Below, piece by piece: positions 5,797 to 11,703 of a stretch of 12,845 nt of DNA. A model generated the notes under the pieces. It did not search any database. It was given only the letters and a program-made list of their open reading frames with translations, and was not told the DNA's origin. Position numbers and translations under genes: made by a program. The stretch covers positions 1 through 12,845 of the forward strand of contig JBPCMN010000019.1 in NCBI GenBank assembly GCA_051002235.1. The letters run 5' to 3'. Source of the stretch: JBPCMN01 sp013695115 (GTDB lineage Bacteria > Actinomycetota > Acidimicrobiia > IMCC26256 > JACDBD01). Numbering within the stretch: position 1 is the first letter of the stretch; every line of letters starts with the position of its first letter.

Positions 5797-6417
5797 CTAC
5801 CTGCTCGAGAGACTGCCCGACGTCTGGGTCGCGGGCTCGTCGGCGCGCACGCCCCGCAGCCCGAACCACGCCAGCTCCGACACCCAGCGGGCGAGCTCGG
5901 CCGCGTCCTGCGACGCATCCGGGTCGGTGAGGGCGTGGCGGCTCGTCGCCTCGGCAATGCCGACGACGGCGTGGGCGAGCACGCGCCGGTGCTCGGCGGT
6001 CGTCTCGATCTCGATGAGCGCGCTGATGGCGTCAGCTGCGTCGTGGAGCACGCGATCGGCGACCTCGGCGAACTCGGGGTCGTTGCGGACCGACGCCCCG
6101 AAGATCAGCTTGAACGCGGCCCGGTTGCCGGTGACGAAGCGGTAGTAGGCGTCGAAGCCGGCCTCGACCCGCTCGCGCCCGGTCTCGACCGCGCCGGTGG
6201 CCGTGTGCAACTCGTCGAGCAGCTGGCGGCCGACGTCGTCGAGCAGCTCGGTGAACAGCGCCCGCTTCGAGGAGAAGTGCTGGTAGAGAACGGGCTTCGT
6301 GACCCCGGCGGCGTTGGCGACGTCGTCCATCGCGGTCGCGTGGAACCCACCGGAGGCGAACACCTCGCAGGCGACGTCGAGGAGCTGACGGCGCCGCTGC
6401 TCGGCGGGGAGCCTCAT
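5797..6417 (-). CDS. TetR/AcrR family transcriptional regulator
   Basis: A 206-residue one-component repressor. Residues 7-55 form the TetR DNA-binding domain: RRQLLDVACEVFASGGFHAT, then the helix-turn-helix MDDVANAAGVTKPVLYQHFS (about 30-49) and the linking helix KRALFTELLDDV. The remaining 150 residues are the helical ligand-binding and dimerisation domain, which in this family is too variable to predict the ligand. It lies about 100 bp behind the aldo/keto reductase gene on the same strand and separated by a strong hairpin, so it may have its own promoter. The nearby alcohol dehydrogenase has a TetR-type inverted repeat at its start, making the dehydrogenase/reductase pair a plausible target (inference). 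No good ribosome binding site precedes the ATG. Confidence 0.93.
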   Translation of the reverse strand: MRLPAEQRRRQLLDVACEVFASGGFHATAMDDVANAAGVTKPVLYQHFSSKRALFTELLDDVGRQLLDELHTATGAVETGRERVEAGFDAYYRFVTGNRAAFKLIFGASVRNDPEFAEVADRVLHDAADAISALIEIETTAEHRRVLAHAVVGIAEATSRHALTDPDASQDAAELARWVSELAWFGLRGVRADEPATQTSGSLSSR

Positions 6418-6517
6418 TGTCTCGCTCGCTCGCTGCGGCGCAGGATACCTGCGCCGCGGGCGCTCGCTCGCTGGCGAGCTCCGCTCGCTTCGCTCGCTAC
6501 GCCGCGCGGCCCCACGT
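6418..6517. repeat. CGCTCGCT-rich spacer between reductase and TetR genes
   Basis: The 100-bp spacer is made largely of repeated CGCTCG/GCGAGC units (for example CTCGCTCGCTCGCTG at 6421-6435 and CGCTCGCTTCGCTCGCT near its right part), enclosing a perfect 10-bp hairpin. The units are themselves partly palindromic, so alternative foldings are possible. It looks like a structured intergenic repeat; copies elsewhere in the genome cannot be judged from this window. Confidence 0.55.
6435..6457. terminator. Strong GC hairpin between reductase and TetR genes
   Basis: GCGGCGCAGG (6435-6444) and CCTGCGCCGC (6448-6457) are perfectly complementary around the loop ATA. It lies 60 bases downstream of the reductase stop and 18 bases upstream of the TetR start on the minus strand. 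No T-run follows, as is common for terminators in high-GC actinobacteria; it may instead be part of the TetR leader. Confidence 0.4.
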
Positions 6518-7528
6518 TCATCCGGACGAGGACTTGAGCGGCATCTCGTAGCGGTCGGTCACGCCGAAGTTCTGCGACCACAGCTCGTCGAGCCGCGCCT
6601 TCTCGTCGGGGCCGAAGGGAAGCTCCGACGCGGCCGCGTACTCGCGTACCTCTTCGGCGGTCACGCACGTCGGCAACACGGTCGTGAACCCGGCGAACGC
6701 CAGGATCCCGGCGACCGCCGCCTGGCCGATGGTGCGACCCGACTCGCCGCCGTAGAGGAACGCGAGCGTGTCGGCCTTGTCGAAGAGGTCGAGCAGGTTC
6801 TCGCGCTTGCGGTGGGCGCGGTGGTCGTCACCCTCGAACTCGGTGTCGCGGGTGACCTTCCCCGAGAGGACGTCGGAGGCGTGGGGGACCCTGGCGATGA
6901 GCCCGACCCGGCCGTCGGTCACCGCCGGCTCGGCCGCGAACGTGCGCCCCGGCTCTTGCTCCAAGAGGTTGAACACGGTCTGGAGGGACACGATCGATCG
7001 TTCACGCAGCGCCTGCAGGCCCTCGTCGGTCCAGCCGATCGCGGGACCGAGCGCGACCCCGATCTCGCGCACCTTGCCCTCGGCGCGAAACCGCTCGAGC
7101 TCGTCCCACAGGTCGTCGGCGAGCACCGGCTCCATCCGCACGTTGTGCAGCTGGTAGAGGTCGACGTGGTCGCGCCCGAGCCGGCGCAGCGAGGCTTCCA
7201 GCTGGGCCCGCACCGCCTCGGGACGCCAGTCCTGAGGGCGCTCGGAATGACCGGGCGCGACGCGGGGCGCGTCGATGTCGTAGCCGCACTTGGTCGTGAT
7301 CACGACGTCGTCGCGGGGGCCGAGGGTGTCGGCGACGATGGTCTCGCCGAAGCCGTCGTCGCCGTAGACGGGCGCGGTGTCGAAGAACGTGATCCCGGCG
7401 TCGAGGGCGGCGTGCACGAGCCCGGCCTTGTCGTCGATGTTGCCCCACCAGTCGGTCGCGATCGTCCAGGCGCCGAATCCGACCTCGGAGACCTCGAGCC
7501 CGCTCTGCCCGAATGTTCGGTAGCGCAT
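6518..7528 (-). CDS. Aldo/keto reductase
   Basis: A 336-residue NAD(P)H-dependent oxidoreductase of the aldo/keto reductase superfamily, a TIM-barrel enzyme reducing aldehydes and ketones. The catalytic tetrad is visible: Asp50 and Tyr55 in FFDTAPVYG, Lys80 in ITTKCGY and His128 in LYQLHNV. The family start signature is present (MRYRTFGQSGLEVSEVGFG), as is a C-terminal cofactor-binding region (FTTVLPTCVTAEEVREYAA). Length is normal. The start ATG follows the alcohol dehydrogenase stop by 19 bp on the same strand, so the two are very likely co-transcribed. The substrate cannot be deduced. A pairing of reductase and zinc dehydrogenase suggests carbonyl/alcohol interconversion (inference). Confidence 0.95.
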   Translation of the reverse strand: MRYRTFGQSGLEVSEVGFGAWTIATDWWGNIDDKAGLVHAALDAGITFFDTAPVYGDDGFGETIVADTLGPRDDVVITTKCGYDIDAPRVAPGHSERPQDWRPEAVRAQLEASLRRLGRDHVDLYQLHNVRMEPVLADDLWDELERFRAEGKVREIGVALGPAIGWTDEGLQALRERSIVSLQTVFNLLEQEPGRTFAAEPAVTDGRVGLIARVPHASDVLSGKVTRDTEFEGDDHRAHRKRENLLDLFDKADTLAFLYGGESGRTIGQAAVAGILAFAGFTTVLPTCVTAEEVREYAAASELPFGPDEKARLDELWSQNFGVTDRYEMPLKSSSG

Positions 7529-7547
7529 GCCCCCAGGATACGGCGGG

Positions 7548-8651
7548 TTAGTAGACGATCACGGAGCGGGCGACCTCACCGGCCTCCATCGCCCGGAAGG
7601 CGTCGTTGACGTCGTCGAGCTTGATCTCACGGGAGACGAGCTCGTCCAGCTTGAGCTGGCCCTCGGAGTAGAGGCGCGCCAACTTCGGGACATCCGTGTG
7701 CACGTTGCTCGACCCGTACCAGCAGCCCTTGATCGTCTTCTCCTGGAGCACGACGCCGAAGAACGCCGGCACGTTGAGCATGACCTCCATCTTGGGCACG
7801 CCCACCAGGATCGACTGGCCACCGCGGCGCGTCATCGCGATCGTCTGCTCGATGGTCGGCCCCAGCCCGATCACCTCGAACGCGACGTCGGCGCCCCGCT
7901 CGTCGGTGAGCGCCATCACCTTGCTGACCGGGTCACCCTCGCTCGCGTTCACGAGGTCGGTGGCGCCGAACTGCTTCGCCAGGTCGAGCTTGTTGGGCAT
8001 CATGTCGACGGCGATGACCCGCTCGGCACCGGCGTAGCGCGCTCCCTGGATGACATTGAGCCCGACGCCGCCGCAGCCGATCACCGCGACGGTGTCGCCC
8101 TCGCGGATGTCGGCGGTGTTGGTGGCGGCGCCGAAGCCGGTCAGCACGCCGCAGCCGATGAGCGCGGCCGACGTCATGGGGACGTCGTCGTCGATCTTCA
8201 CCGCGCCGGTGGCGGGGACGATCGTCTCCTCCGAGAACGTGCCCGACGCCGCCATTTGGCCGAGGTCGACGCCGTCACGCTGGAAGCGGTAGCTGCCGTC
8301 GAGGAGCCCGTTCGTCGCCATCGCGGTGTTCGCCGACTCGCACAGCTCCCCCTGGTCGTGCTGGCAGAAGAAGCAGTCGCCGCACTGGGGAACCCACGAG
8401 ATCACCACGTGGTCACCCTTCTGCACGTTGTCGACGCCCTCGCCGACCTCCTCGATGACGCCTGCGCCCTCGTGCCCGAGCACGAGCGGGGTCGGCACGA
8501 GGAGCGTCCCGTTCTGGATCGACAGGTCGGAGTGGCACACACCGGACGCGCCCAGGCGTACCCGCACCTCGCCGGCTTGCGGCGGCTTGAGGTCGACGTC
8601 GACGACCTCGATGGGCTCGCCCACGGCGGTGCAGACGGCGGCTCTCGGCAT
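7548..8651 (-). CDS. Zinc-dependent alcohol dehydrogenase (class III-like/MDR family)
   Basis: A 367-residue medium-chain dehydrogenase oxidising an alcohol with NAD. Catalytic zinc ligands are Cys39 (GVCHSD), His60-Glu61 (GHEGAG) and Cys167 (LIGCGVLTGFGA). The structural zinc loop has all four cysteines, Cys90, 93, 96 and 104. The Rossmann motif IGCGGVGLN (191-199) is followed by Asp216 at the end of the second strand, favouring NAD over NADP. It most resembles class III/thiol-dependent formaldehyde dehydrogenases and NDMA-dependent alcohol dehydrogenases of actinobacteria, so a mycothiol adduct or a general alcohol are both possible substrates. A purine-rich GGGGGAG precedes the ATG. It is 30 bp behind the small membrane protein gene and 19 bp ahead of the aldo/keto reductase. 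Confidence 0.95.
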   Translation of the reverse strand: MPRAAVCTAVGEPIEVVDVDLKPPQAGEVRVRLGASGVCHSDLSIQNGTLLVPTPLVLGHEGAGVIEEVGEGVDNVQKGDHVVISWVPQCGDCFFCQHDQGELCESANTAMATNGLLDGSYRFQRDGVDLGQMAASGTFSEETIVPATGAVKIDDDVPMTSAALIGCGVLTGFGAATNTADIREGDTVAVIGCGGVGLNVIQGARYAGAERVIAVDMMPNKLDLAKQFGATDLVNASEGDPVSKVMALTDERGADVAFEVIGLGPTIEQTIAMTRRGGQSILVGVPKMEVMLNVPAFFGVVLQEKTIKGCWYGSSNVHTDVPKLARLYSEGQLKLDELVSREIKLDDVNDAFRAMEAGEVARSVIVY

Positions 8652-8669
8652 GGCTCCCCCTCGGTTCTC

Positions 8670-8685
8670 TTGACTGGGCGGTCAA
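8670..8685. promoter_or_regulatory. TTGAC-N6-GTCAA inverted repeat, candidate TetR-type operator
   Basis: TTGAC (8670-8674) and GTCAA (8681-8685) form an inverted repeat with a 6-base spacer, 18 bases upstream of the alcohol dehydrogenase start. The half-site spacing fits dimeric TetR-family operators in actinobacteria, and a TetR gene lies two genes downstream. It also overlaps the stop of the small membrane protein gene. The binding partner is inferred. Confidence 0.4.
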
Positions 8686-8957
8686 CCGTACCGCTGTTCG
8701 CGATCGGCACGCTCGGCGGCCCGAATGCCGTAGCCGACGATGATCGTCACCGGCAGGATCACGCACGTCGCCACCAGGCCGGCGATCGTCATGTTCACCA
8801 GCATCGACGGGAAGCCGGTCGCGACCGCGGCGGCGAAGGCGACCACCGCCAGCCCGAGCGCGCCGTAACCGGCGCGGGACGCCCAGCGCACCCGGCGGGC
8901 GATGGCGGCCCGCCGAGCGAGCACGGGATCGTGGGACGCGTTCACCACCGTGACCAT
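8682..8957 (-). CDS. Small two-helix membrane protein, unknown function
   Basis: A 91-residue protein starting MVTVVNASHDPVLARRAAIA and ending AAERADREQRYG. Residues 1-29 are polar and Arg-rich, followed by two hydrophobic helices at about 31-50 (YGALGLAVVAFAAAVATGFP) and 54-77 (VNMTIAGLVATCVILPVTII), then a short charged tail. Both ends are probably cytoplasmic by the positive-inside rule. Its ATG overlaps the 3' end of the glycosyltransferase gene by 16 bp, which argues for co-translation. The clear amphipathic/hydrophobic pattern and the overlap make it a real gene even though it sits in a much longer open shadow frame. I do not recognise the family; it may be a general membrane partner of the upstream proteins. 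Confidence 0.75.
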   Translation of the reverse strand: MVTVVNASHDPVLARRAAIARRVRWASRAGYGALGLAVVAFAAAVATGFPSMLVNMTIAGLVATCVILPVTIIVGYGIRAAERADREQRYG

Positions 8958-10018
8958 CCCACCGCCGCGAACGCCGCTTCCAGGCGAGCGGGGAGGTCGG
9001 CGAGCGCGAGATTGCGGCGCGCCACCTCGAGGTTCTCGTCGAGCTGGGCGTGATCGGGTGTCGCGAGCCATGTCGCGAGCTCGCGCGGCGCGTCCACCGA
9101 GAACAGATGGAGGCCGAGGGCGACGAGTTCGTCGAGCACGGGGTAGCGCCCGACCGCGATCGGGCGCCGGGCGATCACCGACTCGACCACCGGGTTGCCG
9201 AAGCCCTCCCACGTCGACGGGAAGACGATCACGTCGGCGGCGGCGTAGGCGTCGGCGGCGCGACCGGCGCGCCCGACGGTCACCGGGACGGTCGGGTCGG
9301 CCAAGGCCCGTTCGAGGGCGGTTTCGTAGCTGTCCTCGGCCGGGCCGGTGAGCCAGTAGCGCACGGTTCGCTGCGGGAGCTCGTGGGCGAGTGCGCCGGC
9401 GAAGTGCACGCCCGCGGGAACGTCCTTCCTGGGAATGGCGCGCGTGGGCTGGAGCACGACGAGGTCGTCGGGCTCGAACCCGAATGCCTTCCGCGTCGCG
9501 TCCCGCTCGCCGGGTGGTGGGTCGACGTCGAACGCGTTGCGGACGACGCGGGCCTCGATGCCGCGGTCGGCCAGCTCCTGGCGCGACCGCTCGTTGATCG
9601 TGACGTGGAGGGAGCCGGGGCGCTCGGGTGGGAGATCGGTGATCTCGGCGAACTCCTCCCGCTGCCAGGGCAGATCGTGGTGGTGGAAGGCGACGCGCGT
9701 GTCCGGAAGCTGGTCGAGCACGGCCGCGGTCGCCCGGGCGGCGTCGGCGTTGAGTGGGAGCGAGCACAGGTTCTCGACGACGACCAGGTCGGCGCGGGCG
9801 AGCGCGGCGGTCAGCTCGGCGGGCGTGGGCGCGACGTCCTCGGCGTACATCAGCCAGGGCAGGACGACGTCGTCGGGTCGACGGTCGGGGATCTCCCCCG
9901 CGACCCGGCGGACGGCGAAGCCGAGCTCGCCCAGTGCCCATTCCCACTTCGTCGCCTCGACCGAGACCCCGTCGGTGCCACCCAGTCGGTAGGAGAGAAG
10001 GACAGCTCTCCGCGTCAC
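8942..10018 (-). CDS. GT-B fold glycosyltransferase (GT4-like)
   Basis: A 358-residue glycosyltransferase. The C-terminal half holds the nucleotide-sugar-binding domain with the GT4 signature: LQPTRAIPRKDV (Arg193, Lys198) and the E-x7-E motif from Glu271 to Glu279 in STWEGFGNPVVESV. The N-terminal half (YRLGGTDGVSVEATKWEWAL, then FHHHDLPWQREEF) would bind the acceptor. No signal peptide or membrane helix is seen, so it is cytosolic or peripheral. The start is a GTG overlapping the upstream stop by 4 bases, so it is translationally coupled to the DUF5317-like gene. It may glycosylate a lipid or a compatible-solute-type acceptor; the sequence gives no firm acceptor or donor. Confidence 0.92.
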   Translation of the reverse strand: MTRRAVLLSYRLGGTDGVSVEATKWEWALGELGFAVRRVAGEIPDRRPDDVVLPWLMYAEDVAPTPAELTAALARADLVVVENLCSLPLNADAARATAAVLDQLPDTRVAFHHHDLPWQREEFAEITDLPPERPGSLHVTINERSRQELADRGIEARVVRNAFDVDPPPGERDATRKAFGFEPDDLVVLQPTRAIPRKDVPAGVHFAGALAHELPQRTVRYWLTGPAEDSYETALERALADPTVPVTVGRAGRAADAYAAADVIVFPSTWEGFGNPVVESVIARRPIAVGRYPVLDELVALGLHLFSVDAPRELATWLATPDHAQLDENLEVARRNLALADLPARLEAAFAAVGWSRW

Positions 10019-10899
10019 GCGGTCCGGGAGGCGTCGTCGTCAGCGTCCTTGGGGTGGTCGGCGCCGTCGAGATCGCCGGCGAGCGCCTCGAGTTCGGCCC
10101 GCCACTCCGCCCATTCGTCGCTTGCCTTGCGCTCGGCGGGCGCAGCCGCGGGCTCGGGCTGCGGCGGCGGCTGCGGCTCGGGCGGCGGCTCGGGCACCGG
10201 CGGCGGCTCGGGTATGGGGGGCGGCTCGGGCATCGGGGGCGGTTGCGGCGGCACCGGCGTCGGTTCGAAGGCGGGCATCTGGTCAGCCATGGCGACCTCC
10301 TCTTCTTCCCATTCCTCATCCTCCTCGACCTCCGCTTCGTCGGCGGAGGCGCCCCGCCGCCGTGGCTTGCGCCGCCCACCGGCGACGAACACGACGACGA
10401 CGCCGAGCGCGACAACGATGTCGCCGGGCGAGAGCGCGGCGTCGATCGGATTGTCGGGCAAGCGGACGATCTGTCCCAGGAACGGCAGCAGGTCCTCGTC
10501 GCTCTCGGGCCGCTCCGTGGCCGTGCGCTCCACCGCGTGTTCGACCTCACGTCCGCTACGCGTCTCGACCCGCCGGTCGATGGTTGGCATGCCCTCGTTG
10601 AGCCCGACGACTACCGCGTTCAGCGCCAGCCCAAGGGTCACGATTGCCATCCCGCGGAGGCGGATGTTCACGAACCCGAACGCCAGGAGCAGCGCGTACG
10701 AGAGCATCAGCAGGCCGAAGCCGACGTCATCGATGCGGTCGGCGGGGAGGTCGACCAGCGCGAGTTCGATCTGGATGCCGAGCCCGGCGACCAGCAGCCA
10801 CAGCGCCTGGACCGGCAGGCTGAGCAACCGGCTCACCCTGCCGCCGGTCACCACCATGGCGACGAGGGCGACGCCGAAGGTCACCGCCAGCCAATACAT
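10015..10899 (-). CDS. DUF5317-like membrane protein with acidic and proline-rich tail
   Basis: A 294-residue protein. The first 175 residues hold about five hydrophobic helices (near 1-18, 27-48, 60-78, 84-102 and 157-174) and motifs NEGMPTIDRRV and LPFLGQIVRLPDNPI followed by LSPGDIVVALGVVVVFVAGG, which match my recollection of the actinobacterial DUF5317 family. The cytoplasmic tail has a basic stretch (RRKPRRR), an acidic run (about 188-201), a proline-rich array (about 212-250) built on PEPPPxP repeats, and a charged helix at the end. The function of the family is unknown. It is the first gene of the minus-strand cluster, with an apparently leaderless start, and overlaps the glycosyltransferase start by 4 bp. 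The repeated tail suggests a flexible spacer or protein-binding segment. Confidence 0.85.
   Translation of the reverse strand: MYWLAVTFGVALVAMVVTGGRVSRLLSLPVQALWLLVAGLGIQIELALVDLPADRIDDVGFGLLMLSYALLLAFGFVNIRLRGMAIVTLGLALNAVVVGLNEGMPTIDRRVETRSGREVEHAVERTATERPESDEDLLPFLGQIVRLPDNPIDAALSPGDIVVALGVVVVFVAGGRRKPRRRGASADEAEVEEDEEWEEEEVAMADQMPAFEPTPVPPQPPPMPEPPPIPEPPPVPEPPPEPQPPPQPEPAAAPAERKASDEWAEWRAELEALAGDLDGADHPKDADDDASRTA
10181..10252 (-). repeat. In-frame 18-bp tandem repeat encoding PEPPPxP
   Basis: About four copies of an 18-bp unit beginning GGCGGCTCGGGC on the plus strand lie within the DUF5317-like gene, giving six-residue steps of the proline-rich tail. Copies vary at the residue following PPP. 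Such units change copy number easily by slippage, so the tail length probably differs between strains (inference). Confidence 0.6.
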
Positions 10900-10906
10900 C
10901 GCCGAA

Positions 10907-10916
10907 ACTCTACGAT
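10907..10916. promoter_or_regulatory. Overlapping divergent -10 boxes in a 25-bp spacer
   Basis: On the plus strand TACGAT (10911-10916) lies 8 bases before the ATG at 10925. On the minus strand TAGAGT (10912-10907) lies 7 bases before the ATG at 10899. Both fit the TANNNT -10 pattern and place the transcription start at or next to the start codon, so both messages would be leaderless. No clear -35 hexamers are seen. The boxes overlap by two bases, so use of one should hinder the other. Confidence 0.45.
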
Positions 10917-10924
10917 GCGCCGTG

Positions 10925-11698
10925 ATGAAGGACGTTCGCTACGACGTCGACGGGCACGTGGCCCGGGTGACGATCGACCGCCCCGAGCGCCGCAACGCGA
11001 TGTCGTTCGACGTGATGCGCGGGCTCCTCGAGTCGATGGCCCGAGCCCGCGCCGACGATGCGGTGCGAGTCGTCGTCCTCACCGGCGAGGGCGACAAGGC
11101 GTTCTGCGCCGGCGCCGATCTCGGCGGCATCGCCGAGACCGGGCACGCCGGCGCTCACGACGGTCGGGGCACGCTGGCGGCGCTGTTCCGCGAGATGTGG
11201 ATGCTCGGGAAGCCGACGATCGCCCGGGTGCGCGGCTACGCGCTCGCGGGCGGGTTCGGGCTCGCGCTCGCCTGCGACTTCGTGATCGCGGCCGACGACG
11301 CCCAGTTCGGGACGCCCGAGATCAACGTGGGCCTGTGGCCGTACATGATCACGGTCCCGCTGCTGCACAGCATGCCGCCCAAGAAAGTGCTCGAGCTCAT
11401 GACGACCGGGCGGCGCGTCGACGCCACCGAGGCGGAACGCATCGGGTTCGTGAACCGGGTGGTGCCGGTGGGCGAGCTCGACAAGGCCGTCGACGAGCTC
11501 GCCGCGACGCTGGCGTCCAAGTCGCCGCTCATCATGCGCTGGGGCCGCGACTCGTTCTACCGGGTGCTCGACATGAGCGCCGACGACGCCCTCGCCTATC
11601 TCCAGACCATGCTCACGGTGACGAGCTACTCCGAGGACACCGCCGAGGGCGTGGCCGCGTTCGCGGAGAAGCGCGACCCCGAGTGGAAGGGCCGGTAG
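10925..11698 (+). CDS. Enoyl-CoA hydratase/isomerase family protein
   Basis: A 257-residue crotonase-fold enzyme acting on acyl-CoA thioesters. The start region VARVTIDRPERRNAMSFDVM, the oxyanion-hole segments FCAGADL and ALAGGFGLALACDFVIA, and the FGTPEINVGLWP segment with the conserved first catalytic Glu are all present. The position of the second catalytic Glu of true hydratases lies in YMITVPLLHSM and is not an obvious Glu, so isomerase or another crotonase activity is as likely as hydration. The C-terminal trimerisation region is normal (EDTAEGVAAFAEKRDPEWKG). The start is the ATG at 10925; an in-frame GTG lies directly before it. No Shine-Dalgarno is visible, consistent with a leaderless message. 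It is followed after 5 bp by the hydrolase-cyclase gene. Confidence 0.95.
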   Translation: MKDVRYDVDGHVARVTIDRPERRNAMSFDVMRGLLESMARARADDAVRVVVLTGEGDKAFCAGADLGGIAETGHAGAHDGRGTLAALFREMWMLGKPTIARVRGYALAGGFGLALACDFVIAADDAQFGTPEINVGLWPYMITVPLLHSMPPKKVLELMTTGRRVDATEAERIGFVNRVVPVGELDKAVDELAATLASKSPLIMRWGRDSFYRVLDMSADDALAYLQTMLTVTSYSEDTAEGVAAFAEKRDPEWKGR

Positions 11699-11703
11699 GC
11701 GCG

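Noticed and set aside
7527..9053. Plus-strand open frame of about 500 codons opposite the alcohol dehydrogenase
   Set aside because: Shadow of a confidently assigned gene; its translation is His/Asp/Val-rich without any recognisable motif.
8958..10550. Long minus-strand open frame upstream of the small membrane protein
   Set aside because: It is out of frame with the glycosyltransferase and DUF5317-like genes on the same strand and is Arg/Pro-rich; only the last 91 codons look like a real protein.
9050..10921. Long plus-strand open frame reaching into the enoyl-CoA hydratase gene (nearly 900 codons in all)
   Set aside because: The part before 10922 is antisense to the glycosyltransferase and DUF5317-like genes and has Gly/Ser/Arg-rich shadow composition; only the segment from 10925 matches a known family.
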